A stretch of 64,000 nucleotides of DNA from Zygaena filipendulae (GCA_907165275.2 OU015657.1:13353001-13417000), one strand, 5' to 3'. Positions 10,852 to 22,072 are shown, counted from the first letter of the stretch. Notes: generated by a model not told the origin, from the sequence alone. Numbers and translations: made by a program.

Positions 10852-12429
10852 TTTTGTTTTTTTTTTCACCGGACCTAAGGAGTTTTTACGCTTCAAAAGC
10901 GTAGGTGCCAGTATCGCCGCTGGCAGCACCACAAGGCTTGAAAGTTTCGACCCACGTTACACGAACCGCCGTAAGTCAGAGCGCACTTTTCACTCTTTTT
11001 ACGCCAACTTCCGCCCTAACCGTACAAGACAATGCCATTTCAACTGCCGACCAATAAATACGTGTGTGGAAACAATTCCTTTCTAAATCTAACACAGTGG
11101 ATTTATAAAAGGCTCGATAATATGCTTTACATTTAAGGTTTTTGGTATTACACTTTTGACGTAGCAGTAAAAAAAATATACAAAAAGCATTATTTAAAGT
11201 TGTTGCCTGCGGCTTCGTCAATAATAGGTATGATCTCCGCACAGAGGGGAAAACACAATTTTGTACACTTATAGATCCATGAGTTATTCTTTACATCTAA
11301 CGCAGTGAACTAATAACCACAAGTAAGTTTTCAGTTTTTTTTATGTCAAAAACTACTTCGGTTCAATTTGCGAAGTTGAAGTGAACAGACAGAACAGAGA
11401 AGCTACTTACTGCCTGCCTACACGAATCAATTCAAGAATGTTCGATGCCCTTTCTAAGAAATCAAATGCTCCCGATAGCGGGATATAATCTCCATGTAAG
11501 TGTTCGGGGCGGGAGTGGGGGTACGGCGGTATGCGTCCGCTCGCAACTATGCGAAATATTTTTAATCAATACAAATTAGGTTGTGAAACGGCCAGCCCTG
11601 CCCAGTGGGGGAAACTGTAGACCCATTTCTTAGGATTAACAAGTTATTAATTAAATTGCATCTTCATTCAATTAACCGAATTGTTAATGGTTTAAGTAAA
11701 TAAAAAAGTAAATAATGCAATAAAATTTGAAAATACATTACGGAAAATATTTTTTTAAGATTTTCACTACATGAACTATCTACCTGCTACGGCGCATAAC
11801 TGGTAAAAATATAGAATACCTACTTATTATCTTAGTGCATCTAAATATTCTCTGGAATTTTTAATATTAAATATACTTATTGTTGCTACTGTGAGTATTG
11901 AATAAATGAAACTTGTGAAATGATAACCTAAATAGAGTCGGAACACTGTTCCAGCGGTGTGTGATTCTTGGCGCCACCAAATAAAGCCAAATTGCACAGT
12001 GAGCCATTCTGCCATTTTAGTAAGAACCGGCAAAATGTATTATGTTTTGCAAAACATAATATTAGGTATTCATATTTAACTTAAAAAGTTGCATCTCTCG
12101 GTTAGGTATATTTCTATCCCTACACATTTCATACTTACAAAGAACACGCTACTGAAAAAAACAAAACGAGGTATCAGTTTAAAATAAAAATTATCGTTAT
12201 AATTTTAATAAAAAAATAATAATAGGTTAACAGATTAAAAATATAATTTAAGACAGGCAGTAGAAAAATTATTGAAAGCAATAATATTATAATCAATAAT
12301 AAGATTTTTTTTGTATACTTAGACATAGCATAGCCACAGATAACATAATACTATACTAGTGCATAGCTTTGATTTAAACTTAGCCTAAAGGAAGCTCATG
12401 CCCTAACTTAAGAATTTGTTCATATTTGC
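10852..12429. other. No gene seen
   Basis: AT-rich. Holds the palindrome listed separately and a GCGCCACCA word near 11970. Short minus-strand frames are not recognised. Confidence 0.45.
12038..12061. repeat. Perfect 24-bp palindrome
   Basis: TATTATGTTTT-GC-AAAACATAATA reads the same on both strands. It could be a cruciform-forming site, the core of a foldback element, or a binding site for a dimeric factor. Confidence 0.8.
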
Positions 12430-12615
12430 GCTAAAATCGCCGCACAGTGCGGCCGTTGTGCATACGCCATGATATCCGCTGCGGGGGCATCACAGAAGAT
12501 AAACTTACTTAACGAGCTCGAGATACTCGTATTGATTCATCTCCTCCTCCCCCCGCAGGTACCAGTACCCGCGAGGGGGGTAGGTCGGGAGCTCAGAGCT
12601 AACTGATGCAAATAT
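12430..12615. promoter_or_regulatory. GC-rich island with octamer
   Basis: GC content rises clearly above the flanks (GCCGCACAGTGCGGCCG; CTCCTCCTCCCCCCGCAGG) and a perfect POU octamer ATGCAAAT follows at 12606-12613. No repeat signature. Candidate enhancer; inference only. Confidence 0.3.
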
Positions 12616-12794
12616 CTCGCGGTTTCTCATAAACAACTATTTAAGAAACGATTACTTCATTCAGACCTGTCTATATATCTATCTTTACCTATATCTATGT
12701 ATACAATGACATATAAATAAATTTGAAGTGTCTTTTTGCAGTGTCAAAATAAAAGCTTTTTACTAAATGCAAAAAACTAATTTTCGCAATTTTT

Positions 12795-12870
12795 ATTTTC
12801 TGTCTGTCTGTTTATTCCGGCTAATCTCCGGAGCGATTGGACCAATTTTGACGGGATTTTCACTGGAATT
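12795..12870 (-). repeat. LINE tail fragment, reverse
   Basis: TTTCTGTCTGTCTGTTTATTC, CGGCTAATCTCCGG, then GACCAATTTTGACGGGATTTT and TCACTGG is the reverse of a common tail related to family L but with a different middle block. Confidence 0.55.
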
Positions 12871-14204
12871 TCGAAACTCAGGTTACTGAAGCCCTGAGGC
12901 TCAGTTAGTTTATAATATAAATATGAGTGTATGGGTGTGTAGGTATGTCTACAGTAAGTATTATTTACGACATAGTGGGCCCACACACACAGTGGGGTGT
13001 GATCTTGGACGAATACTGATACTTTATACGTCGCATGGCGTCGGCGCGCGAGGTAAACAGACGCACTGTGTTTTGTTGTGACTTGTGTCCCTTTATTGCA
13101 GATTTATAAAACCACTGGATGCGTTAAAATATACATACAGAAGACATAGTTGGGCTTCGACGAAGAATTGGTATAAATATATACTTAGTATATTATATAG
13201 TATTTAATTTTTATGTAATATGCAAGATTATAGAAGATTTATCTGAGATTGAAAATTAAATATAAAAAAAAAAAAATTCCCTTTAACATTGTTGTCTTTG
13301 CCAAACAAGCGAATGTTGAGAAAGCATGAATACCATATTTTTACTGTCAGACAAATTGCTGTCCTGTTGTAAATTACTGCCTACTTAGAGCAAGGAACAA
13401 TGTCTATAGATGCTGACATTGCTGCCAGTCTCTACACGTCACATTTAGTTATGTTTTCTATTCCACAGCGATGGCGACCGTTTATTATTTATGTAACGAG
13501 TGTTGTGTTGTTGACTTGTTGCAGGTAAACTCGCTACTTACGCTAAGTGACTCGCCCCCCCGGATATATACGCTACGATGCGACGGTATTCCTTGCCCAC
13601 TTGTCATTTGTTTTACTGCAACTTATCGAATAAGAGAATAATCCGTAGACAAAGTTTTTTAATTCTGGAAAAACATATCTTTTTTTTTTATTTAGACACG
13701 TTGTTGATGGGTAAGTAAAAGAATTTTAGCTAGCGCTGTGCGCGGCTCTACAGAAAAACAAACCAACTGTATTTTTTTTTTCGAAGTGACTTTTTTGTAT
13801 TTTATGCTTCTCGCGCCTAATGGACGTTGCTACCATCTCTCAACAATCAAAAAGATTTTAGTATTAGAGAAACAAAAATTTAGAAAATCGGTAAACTATG
13901 GAAGGTTTGTATTAAAAGCGATTTCTGGTTTTTTCCTCCAGTCAAAAATTTATTCAGTAGCATATGCAATTATACTTTGTTTTACCGGAGGGGCAGCCGA
14001 GTGCCAATAAGCTGACTACGTGAATTTAGGAAGCCAGGTTTTAAAAAATTACTCGAAATTCTTACCCACTCTGCATAGGTTTACCTTACATTTGTCCAAT
14101 AGAAATAAATACCTACACCAATTTGTACATTACCAAGTATGTATAAGAGATAAGTATAAATAAGTAAACATGGAAATTAATGTCTATAAGTCACAACACT
14201 TTGG
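12871..14204. other. No gene seen
   Basis: AT-rich, with A- and T-runs and a small CG patch near 13030-13050. An open frame at 13738-14010 starts at GTG rather than ATG and is unrecognised. Confidence 0.5.
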
Positions 14205-14480
14205 CCAAGCACCCGTGTCTAAGTGTTTGCACGACGCGTGGTCACCCGCCGGCTCGGGGGGGCGCGGACCACCCCTCGCCCCCCTCGCCCCCCTCGCCGG
14301 ACAAGTCCCTACAAAGGGACACTACTAACAAAATTCCGGATTAATCTTAGGCCGGATTTTAGACCAAGACAAATATGGCGACCCCTAAACTAAATGGTTG
14401 GAAATTATTAAATTAAGGACACTACGGCGGTGGGTATAACAGCTTGCGAGGCGCGGCCGGCCTAATGGAAACTTTACATT
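14205..14480. promoter_or_regulatory. GC-rich island with CCCCCTCG repeats
   Basis: Contains three tandem CCCCCTCG-like units at about 14272-14298, so the minus strand is G-tract rich. A TAATCTTA word and an ACAAATATGGCGACC stretch follow. Not a known repeat to me; candidate regulatory DNA. Confidence 0.3.
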
Positions 14481-15082
14481 ATTTACTAAAGCAAGTACCT
14501 ATGTAATATGTTGTTACATGATGTTTAAAGTTGCTAGATTACCTTTAAATTAAATTTAAACTCTCTAAAATTAAACTGGCCTGTCCAAAACGAAACAGAG
14601 ATGAAGTATGCGTTCTGGTTCGGAAATAGCTTGTTAAATACTAATACCACACTAATTCAGTTCCGGGACTGTAAATTTTACGGCATAGACCAAGTCATAA
14701 AGCCAATCAAGTTCCGTTGTGCAAAACAGATAACATTACAGTAAGATTATCTTGCCTGTTCTCAGTGTACCAAATGCGGGGGCAGTTCAGAAAGCAAATA
14801 CGTGAACAGCCGGCCAGCCTGTGCCAACAATACAACTGCAAAGACGTTCCGGACAATTTACATGTTGTAATTTTAATTAGGATTCCGCTAGCCGCAGCCC
14901 TGAGACGGGCGGCGAAGGGCCTCGGAGCCGCGGGACCCTTGCGAATAGTTCCACCTAATGTTAATTTAATCCAAGACGCTGGCTGTTGGGCTCGAGTTCT
15001 GACTTCGCTTGTTCTGTTGTTGTTGTTGTTCTGTATTGTACAGAGTTGGGGACTTGGGATTTCACCTTGTATTGTTTAAAAA
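14481..15082. other. No recognised gene; GC patch
   Basis: A GC-rich patch at about 14885-14945 is followed by ACCTAATGTTAATTTAATCC, which contains homeodomain-type TAAT cores. The open frame over 14717-15079 starts at a non-ATG codon and is unrecognised. A short (GTT)n run lies near 15016-15030. Confidence 0.35.
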
Positions 15083-15285
15083 TCTATACTTACTAAAATT
15101 ACCTATGAAGAGAAAGTATTTTAGTTTTTTATCTTTGTTTGTTTGTATTAAAAAGCTATTGAACCATTTTAAAAATTATTTCACCTATAGTAGGCTACAG
15201 TATTTCTGAGTGACATGGGGTAATTTTATTTCAGAACTTCCACAAGAACTTGCAAATTACGCAAGTGAAACCATGGGAGTTCGAC
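15083..15285 (-). repeat. Family L repeat, reverse copy
   Basis: Begins CTATACTTACTAAAATTACC, passes through AACCATTTTAAAAATTATTTC and GAGTGACATGGGGTAA, and ends in GCAAGTGAAACCATGGGAG. The middle is very similar to the copy at 1-145. Confidence 0.7.
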
Positions 15286-15654
15286 TAGTAACAAATTAAC
15301 AGAGAAATCCTAAAATGGTTCTGTTTGGAAAGATGGTTGAATGTTGAGTGACAAAGAAAGCAGAGCAAATGTCAAAGGATGCATAAATAGAGTTCGTGTC
15401 AGGAGGAGATATACTCTTAGGTACCGATCAAAGCGAGGAAAAGTAGTCATATAGGATAAAGAATATAAATGTAGAGGTGGTGAAAAAGGTGTGAAACGTC
15501 AGGCAAAAAAGGTAATAAAAAACATCGCGTTCAAGTCCCGCGTAATTTACATAATATAAGGTGTGAAATAGTCTCTCATTACCTATCAGAGACAGATGTA
15601 ACCTTTTATTAATAAAGGATATATTTAAAATCTGAATGTACATGACGCTAAGGC
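15286..15654. other. No gene seen
   Basis: Around 15300-15540 the text resembles an eroded LINE 3' coding end (AGATGGTTGAATGTTGAGTG, GTTCGTGTCAGGAGGAGATA), but I could not read a continuous frame. Confidence 0.35.
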
Positions 15655-15722
15655 ATACAAAGAAAAAAAAAACATACATACAATCGAAAATAGAACCTCT
15701 TCCTTTTTGGAAGTCGGTTAAA
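15655..15722 (+). repeat. Dispersed tail repeat ending GAAGTCGGTTA
   Basis: An A-run, ACATACATACAATCG, then CCTCTTCCTTTTTGGAAGTC and GGTTA. The same ending closes the repeats at 35160-35223 and 47950-48003. Confidence 0.7.
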
Positions 15723-15947
15723 AAATCTATGCACCTTTATCACCATGCCATGACTGTGCTATGAGTTTTAGTGACATCGGTTTATCACATGCCACTTACT
15801 ATCGAAAAGTGACATCTAACGGACATTGTTGTGAGTATTTTTTACTGACAAATACAGAAGAAACTTTTTCCATAAACACATCAAAATTTTTCAACTGAAA
15901 GCAATGTTTCACAGAGAAATGAATATTTTTTTTTGTGGGAAAAAGTT

Positions 15948-16045
15948 TTATTTATTTATTTATTTAAGCTTATTGCACAAACATGGTACAAAAGGCGGAC
16001 TTAGTGCCACAGTGACATTCTCTACCAGTGTGCTTGGTGGTGCTT
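15948..16045 (-). repeat. (TTTA)n-headed retroposon tail, reverse
   Basis: Five TTTA units lead into AAGCTTATTGCACAAACATG and GTACAAAAGGCGGACTTAGT. The reverse strand would end in GCAATAA plus (TAAA)n, i.e. a poly-A signal and a simple-repeat tail. Related text is at 20790-20860. Confidence 0.65.
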
Positions 16046-16104
16046 GAGAGGAGTTAAATATAACGTCTTAGTATAAAGTTCGTTACTTTACGTAACGTTA
16101 ACGT

Positions 16105-16125
16105 GTACGAACGTAACGTTCGTAC
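16105..16125. repeat. 21-bp palindrome in ACGT-rich patch
   Basis: GTACGAACGT-A-ACGTTCGTAC has perfect 10-bp arms around one base, and the preceding bases repeat TTACGTAACGTTAACGT. An unusually CpG- and ACGT-dense site. Confidence 0.75.
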
Positions 16126-16129
16126 GCCA

Positions 16130-16330
16130 GTAGCTGGCTGTGAACAGTGCTCGGGCTGACCACGTGTTAATCCGGCGCTGTATAATTAAGGCGAATAATT
16201 CACGGAACCTGTTTAACGGGACCCCTGCGCCCCTCGCCCCGCCACCCGGGGCTGGTAGGGGGGAGCGGTGACCGTCGGCCGACCTGTCACGTCATGGCAC
16301 TGACTCCGGGTAGGTAGAGTATATAGGGCA
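16130..16330. promoter_or_regulatory. GC-rich island with E-box and TAATCC
   Basis: Contains CCACGTGTTAATCCGG (E-box CACGTG next to an Otd/Bicoid-type TAATCC), TATAATTAAGG, and then a CCCCGCCACCCGGGGC palindromic GC stretch. No repeat signature. Candidate enhancer. Confidence 0.3.
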
Positions 16331-17597
16331 GGATAGTGGGTGCAGGGAAAGCGACTTCGAAGAAACTTGTAAATTAGGAATCGCGCAACACAAGCTTTCG
16401 CAGTGGAGAAATGTCGCTTTGATATTGGTATGATTTTGGTGAGAATGCTGATAGATATACATATTATATTAATTTCGAAATTCATAAACATCACAGAACA
16501 CGAAAGTATAATATGCAAAACCATACATTATAGATCACTATACTATACAATATTTTATCTGAAGTTATTACGGTTGGTTTAGGGCACACGAGGCTCACAT
16601 GGGACTCTATGAAAAATTCTCGCGGCGTCATGGAATAAGCAAATTTAAAAGTGACTAGACAAAGAATATATGTTTATGAGGAGCAACGTGCGCTGATTTA
16701 CAACGAGCCGGGGCGGGGAGGTGCGGCGCGAGTCATGAGCTGAGGCGGGAGCGGCAGCTTAAGCGATCGTGTGCTCGAACGCTTCGACTCAAGAGCCCTC
16801 ATTTTATTAAGTAAAGTTTTATATGTTGAACTGGATACAGAAATTTAATACCAAACTGAAAACACGACTGTTTAGAAAAAGAAGCGCAACTTCCTCATTC
16901 GGCGCCATTACAAAAGGTATTAAATATTTAAAAAAAAGTTTAGCACTTATTGACATTGGGTCATAAATGGATTTTATAAGGATTTCGTAATTACATGACT
17001 ATAAAAGTTATGACTTAATTTTTTTTATCTTCGAACAGTCGTAAACTGGAGTGTAACCCTTTTTCGGTTTAACGTTGAAAAGGACTACCTGTACACAAAA
17101 TCAGTCTCTCTGCAAACTGGCATTAAATTACAAATTTCTTAACAATTGCAAATTATATTTCGCTAAGATTGATTTTTTGTTCTGCCATGGACGAAGTAAT
17201 ATGTTACGAGTCGCTTAAAGCTAGACACTTAGACCACGACGAATATGTTTCAGTCTCAAAACTACAAGATTTATCTCCGAGCCCGGCTTCAAACTCATTA
17301 GGCGACAAAAACTCGCGGGATCATACTCGCATACATACATACATATATACACATAATACCAACTTTATATAACTAGATAGGTACAGTATTATAGCGGTGG
17401 GAAAACAAAACTTTTTTGTATATTTTTAGGGTACCGTATTATTTATGACCGAACGCTGCACGAGACATGCGGCTTTGCTCGCGCTAATCGTTGACTAAAT
17501 AGCATCTCGATGTTTATTTATTTATTATATTTATTATATTAAATGTTAAAAGATGTCATTATATCTGAGTTAGTAAAAATTCAAATTTATTAACAAA
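16331..17597. other. No gene; GC patch inside
   Basis: A GC-rich patch at about 16700-16775. Otherwise AT-rich. The ATG frame near 17187-17372 is short and unrecognised. Confidence 0.4.
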
Positions 17598-17824
17598 CTA
17601 GTTGTGCCCCGCGGTTTCACCCGCGTTAATTTCAGAGTTCCCGCGGGAGTTCCGGGATAAAAAGTATCCTACGTGTTAATCTGATGTATAAGCTATATTT
17701 TTGCAAAGTTTCATTTAAATCCATCCAGTAGTTTTTGCGTGAAAGAGTAACAAACATCGATCCATCCATCCATCCATCCATACATTCTTACAAACTTTCG
17801 CGTTTATAATACTTATTAGTAGGA
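17598..17824 (+). repeat. Family L repeat with (TCCA)n
   Basis: Well preserved: head TTGTGCCCCGCGGTTTCACC, middle GATAAAAAGTATCC and TCATTTAAATCCATCCAGTA, five TCCA units at 17761-17780, end CGCGTTTATAATACTTATTAG. The closest sister is 25619-25824. Confidence 0.85.
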
Positions 17825-17940
17825 TAAACAGCTGTTAAATAAAAATTAGATCTGTTCTAATTTATTTATTTTTATTTATATTTAGCATCTTCAAAATAGT
17901 CATAAAACTATTTATGACCTAAGGTTGTATTCAGCATTTA

Positions 17941-18400
17941 ACCCTGCACTCGTGAATACAGTATGCTCCTCCACTTCACCGGAACCCCGACTGCAAATAT
18001 GCAAATGGCATCCACCGCCATTATTTCTTACGCGACTATTAAACTTTATTTGTTGCCGAAATTAAAAAGTTTGAAAAACAAAAGTAAAAAAGTACCTCGA
18101 GAGCCAGACAATTGTAATGCAAATCGGCTGTATTTACACCTCCGACCAAAAAAAGGGCGCGCGAATAATCGACGGTTTTTTAACGTTGGAATTTATAATA
18201 AATATATTTTTTATTTGGAGTTAAGTGCTGGCAGGCTATAAAGGGCAGAAGCAAATGACGCAATATCGGAGCGGGCGGCGCGCGCGGGGCGGGGGCGGGG
18301 GCGGGGGCGGGTGAGAAATGACGTTATTATTTATGTTAATTCTAAACGCTAAATGACGTCTTACGTGTTCACGGCACCTTTCACTTACTCAAACGACTTA
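17941..18400. promoter_or_regulatory. Candidate enhancer island with two octamers
   Basis: Non-repetitive, higher-GC block. It holds perfect POU octamers ATGCAAAT at 17999-18006 and 18117-18124, Hox/caudal-like TTTATAATAAATAT near 18190, a G-tract run, and AAATGACGTT/AAATGACGTC words near 18317 and 18352. An open frame through 17963-18241 is unrecognised. The motif density suggests developmental regulatory DNA; inference. Confidence 0.35.
18286..18311 (+). repeat. G-quadruplex-type G tracts
   Basis: Five G-runs (4, 5, 5, 5 and 3 bases) separated by single C bases. This meets the usual G-quadruplex pattern. Confidence 0.75.
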
Positions 18401-18774
18401 GGGTTGTCAATGGGACTTAAATTATTTTTACTTGCACACATGGTTGATAGAATGTTCAATGTTTGAAGATTTAGTTAGGTTGTTAAGAGCACATAAGATA
18501 TACTGATTTAAGTTTTCCTAAACATTTTTTAAGATCTATGCTTCTCTAATCACTCTTAATTTTTTTTAATGTCTAAACAAAACAGTTTATTTGTTTCTTG
18601 CATATCACAATATCCATAGTTCAATAATAATGAATTTCATTAACGAGTTCACAAATCACATCTGAGGTTAACTGCTAAGAAAAGTTTCTCCCAAAGATCT
18701 TTGAATTAACTGTTAGCTCAATGTAACCTGATAGTGATAAAGCAAAGCTGCAGGTGAAAGAGGTTGAGGCAACC
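18401..18774. other. No gene seen
   Basis: Plain AT-rich sequence without repeat signature that I recognise. Confidence 0.5.
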
Positions 18775-19100
18775 CTAGAGTTCGCGCGGAGGCGCGGCGC
18801 GTAACGAAACGCAACTTTTTCTCAAGTCACCGCGGTAATTGTACCACTTTACATAATGTCTATTTTAGTGCCGCGAGCATTTTTCAAAACGCCCGCCCTA
18901 ATGATTCGTGAAGGGCCCCGCAGCCCGCTGATGTCCCGTAATGTACAACAAGCTACCTCCACTCATTTACCAGACATTTGCACGTTAAAAGATTTATGAT
19001 GAACGCTAAGTGAACGCGATCGCTTCCCGACATTCGCTTGAACCGTTAACAGAGCTTTTTAGATGACGCCTATTTGTACATTGACGGCGAAAGTAGAAAA
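18775..19100. promoter_or_regulatory. Candidate conserved non-coding island
   Basis: GC-rich start (GCGCGGAGGCGCGGCGCG) followed by mixed sequence with CCGCGGTAATTGTACC, CGCCCGCCCTAATGATTCG and AGATTTATGATGAACGC, the last a caudal/Abd-B-like TTTATGA. No repeats or coding frame. Confidence 0.3.
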
Positions 19101-19429
19101 AAAAATGCGGGGCGCTGACATTGCTATGAAGTGAAACATATTTTTTGAAACCATTTTATAACCTTTTGCATTACAATAGAGATGGGATCCATCCAAACTG
19201 AAGTTATTTTATAATTTTCTCTTTCAACCCCATTTGTATCGAGAGATCCGATGCTATATCTACTAATGAGCGATTAGTCTACCCATCAGTCACTGTCTCG
19301 CAGTAAAAAGCAATAATGAAAATTTCTGAAACTTAATAGCTTTAATCTTTTACAACCAGCTTCTAAATCTAAGGTTGCAACTGTCACTGGCTACAAACTT
19401 TTGCTTAGCTATAATACTATTTTTTCTTT
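19101..19429. other. No gene seen
   Basis: AT-rich, unassigned. Confidence 0.5.
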
Positions 19430-19640
19430 TATCATTTCAGATTTAAATTTGTAAATTCTTGTTCGCATAAACATGTTCCAGCCAGTGGATTGGTTGACGT
19501 CTCCCGTCGTGGCGTCGCGCGAGGTGCGTTCTGGCAATAAATACCAGTTTAGCGCGTCCCGAGCTGTCCGCGGCTTAGCTTCCGCGGGCATGGGAGGCAT
19601 CGCAAATGCCCAATTTGCCAACTTCACCAAACTTCACACG
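19430..19640. promoter_or_regulatory. GC-rich island open on both strands
   Basis: Open frames exist on both strands (73 codons minus, 79 plus), which usually means few stops because of GC content rather than coding. The peptide sequences are unrecognised. Contains a CTGGCAATAAATACC word. Could be a conserved element or a lost exon. Confidence 0.25.
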
Positions 19641-19924
19641 AGATTTATTGCTCGTTTTTTTTTTTTTTTCGGAATCCAAGGATCTCGTAGCATTAGCCAA
19701 GGTGTTACTTGATCCGCTGACAAGTTTCGTAATGGGATAACCCACAGAATCATATTGGAGATGATTTAGGAGGAAATAGATGATGGGTTTGTAAATCGAT
19801 ATTGAAACCTAAATGTTGATTGGTTGAAAGCTTTCAATCGAATTTTCATTGGATAGTTCTTATTATTTTACAAGTAGCTGATACCTGCTTTCTGCACGTA
19901 AATGTAGATTTTATCAGCCAATTT

Positions 19925-20075
19925 TATATCCTTCAAGTGCAGTAGGTACTCTTTCTGGTATAAAAGCTAACCTATATCTAGGTACTACTAGTATTACTTC
20001 TGAAAACATGTATACAAAATTTCATAAGGTTGAGCAGTTACGGCGGGAATGCATTCGCATTTGTATTGATAGATA
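19925..20075 (+). repeat. Family L middle/3' fragment
   Basis: TACTCTTTCTGGTATAAAAG, TGTATACAAAATTTCATAAG and GTTGAGCAGTTACGGCGGGA, ending GCATTCGCATTTG, in family L order. Confidence 0.6.
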
Positions 20076-20222
20076 TTATTATTATTATTATAATATATAA
20101 AGCTAGATTACCACTCACTCATTGACATAATTGATCTCCCAGAAGGAGCATCTCTAGGTTGATATAATGTATGGAACATGTAGAGGGGACGTTTCGGTGA
20201 TTATGGGAAAACCTCGACATCT

Positions 20223-20725
20223 TCGATTCCTGCTTCTCATCAGGTAGCGAGTCGACTGCCCGCCGAAACTGTCCATCGAAAGTGAAAACGTTTCTAACTA
20301 AATTTCATCCACACCTTGGGCAAATTTCAATAGTGTAACTTTTTTTTCAAAATGGCGGAAAAAAACATGGCCGCCGAACAAAATTCAAACTCGATTATCT
20401 CCGAAACTATAGGAGTCTGATGGGGGGTGCTCAAACAAATGTCATAGAGGTCAATGGGGGGCAACCGCCTGGCGTGGTAAAAATCCAAAATGGCGGATTC
20501 AAAATGGCGGCCGAAAAAAAAGTTGATCCGATCCGGGTGAGGTTCGGCATCCGGGGGTTTTTAGGGTCGCTGATGCCGAATATCGAATCAGTTTTTCGAT
20601 TGCGTCATTTTTCAAGATGGCCGCCGAACATTAGTTGTTTGTATGGGGAAATTGTTTCGGCCCTGGCTCGGAAACGCGAGCTGCTCGCAGCTCGCGCACA
20701 GGGCGAATCTAGTATAGATATATAA
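20223..20725. repeat. AAAATGGCGG-rich repeat block
   Basis: The word ATGGCGG or its complement in ATGGCCGCC occurs five times: 20349-20358, 20367-20375, 20487-20496, 20501-20513 and 20616-20625, several followed by CCGAA(C/A). The spacing and phrase repetition (TTCAAAATGGCGG; AAGATGGCCGCCGAACA) suggest an internally repetitive mobile element. ATGGC is also the core of Pleiohomeotic/YY1 sites (GCCAT). The end near GCGAATCTAGTATAGATA may be the element boundary. Confidence 0.5.
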
Positions 20726-20789
20726 CTCTTTGTTGTACAGCAAACTAACAAAAAAAAGTGTAGAAAATTTTTCTTAAATTTAACTTCAA

Positions 20790-20860
20790 AGGTATACAAA
20801 AGGCGGCCTTATCGCTTAAAGCGATCTCTCCCAGGCAACCTTTGAGTGGACAGATTTCTT
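20790..20860 (-). repeat. Retroposon tail fragment, reverse
   Basis: GGTATACAAAAGGCGGCCTTATCG then AAGCGATCTCTCCCAGGCAA, a relative of the tail at 15948-16045. Confidence 0.55.
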
Positions 20861-21034
20861 GTTGTTGTATTGTTGAGATTAATATTCAAATCGAACGAAG
20901 CAGTTTATTAATTTATAAGACTGAACAACTGGCAATCTTCAATAGGTTTTCATACTGATGCACTGCTCTGCATGCAGTCTCAAAGGCGTTGTTTATGTGT
21001 AATGGCCGATCATGCTCGGTAACAAAGTCATCAA

Positions 21035-21225
21035 AGGTGTGTCTGTGTCATGTTTGGGCGAGGCGACGGGCGTACACATAGTGGCAATAAAACTGGCGTA
21101 AACACCCGGTTCCGCTCGTCACCGTTCGCCTGCGTCCACCTGTTCGAGTTGTTGCGCGAACCGCCTTTATGTTCAAAAGCGGACAGTTTTAGTGGAAGGA
21201 AGTGTAGGTATTTATTAATAGTTAT
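21035..21225. promoter_or_regulatory. GC-rich island with Fox-like site
   Basis: Contains GGCAATAAAACTGG (Hox/Abd-B-like), GCGTAAACACCCGG (forkhead core GTAAACA) and CCTTTATGTTC. No repeat signature. Candidate enhancer directly left of MITE B1. Confidence 0.3.
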
Positions 21226-21229
21226 ATTC

Positions 21230-21486
21230 GGACGTAGATAAGCAATAGTGTGTAAACCCACACTGGAGAAATTTTGAGTAAATTAAAGTTTTATAATTAT
21301 AGCGCCATTTTGTTTCAATATTTTTATGTTCAATATTTAGTTACATATTTAAACAATGTAATAAGGTAAACATATAATTAAAAAACGTTCTCTAACTCTC
21401 AATAAATCATTCTGAATAATATTTTCTATTCTATTCTGAATAAATCATTTCTTTGTGGGTTAACATGTTATTGCTTATCTGCGTCC
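21230..21486. mobile_element. MITE family B, copy B1 (4-bp TSD)
   Basis: 257 bp. Left end GGACGTAGATAAGCAATAGT, right end the complement of GGACGCAGATAAGCAATAAC. ATTC precedes (21226-21229) and follows (21487-21490) the element, a perfect 4-bp target duplication. The interior matches B2 and B3 (TTTAAACAATGTAATAAGGT). Non-coding. A 4-bp duplication that is not TTAA would fit Sola or Chapaev-type transposons; the autonomous partner is not in the window. Confidence 0.9.
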
Positions 21487-21844
21487 ATTCATGGTAAAGT
21501 ATCTGAAGGTGCTCTCAAAAACTGCAATTTCGAAATAATTTTGATTTTTTTTAAGATCTCATACCGAAAAATATTCATAAGCTGTTAACCCTAAATTTCA
21601 GCAAAATATAACTAAGTAACTCAGTTTTAGCCATTCTCGCGCAGTTTCATTTTTGTAAATTTTGTAATTCCCTGGGGATTTTTTTTATCAAGATTAAAGT
21701 ATCCTTTGCCACTGTAGGTTCTATCAGTGAAGGAGTGTTTAGAAACCGTTCACTAGCTCCAGAGATTACATTCAAACTTAGGTACAAAAACCTCTTTATA
21801 ATCTTCTTAATGTTAATAAATCACGTGTCACGTTATTTGTCCGC
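21487..21844. other. No gene seen
   Basis: AT-rich, possibly eroded tail repeats (CCTTTGCCACTGTAGGTTCT). Confidence 0.4.
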
Positions 21845-21970
21845 GATGGAATTCGAAGCTACTAAACGGATTTTGATACAATTTTGTAACTATTTATAAT
21901 ATGGTCCAACTTAAAAGATAGGATAGTTGTTGTCCCGCAATTCCCGGCACTAATGCGGGAAACAGCTAAT
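21845..21970 (-). repeat. Family L repeat, reverse, decayed
   Basis: Ends GTCCCGCAATTCCCGGCACT then GCGGGAAACAGCTAA, the reversed head region. Confidence 0.55.
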
Positions 21971-21974
21971 CACC

Positions 21975-22072
21975 GTAAACTACTGTCAGGGGTACAAAGA
22001 ACTTTTTCCCCGCAATTCCCGCGGGAACTCCGAAATAACCGCGGATGAAATCGCGAGGGGCAGCTAGTATTT
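21975..22072 (-). repeat. Family L repeat, reverse, head part
   Basis: GCAATTCCCGCGGGAACTCC, AAATAACCGCGGATGAAATC, GAGGGGCAGCTAGTAT: a clear reverse head, lying directly after another copy. Confidence 0.75.

Noticed and set aside
18286..18311. Telomeric or replication-origin repeat
   Set aside because: Units are GGGGGC, not the insect telomere TTAGG; simply a G-rich run in a GC island.
19409..19712. Possible exon open on both strands
   Set aside because: Two-strand openness is explained by GC content; no splice-site context or recognised peptide. Kept only as a candidate conserved island.
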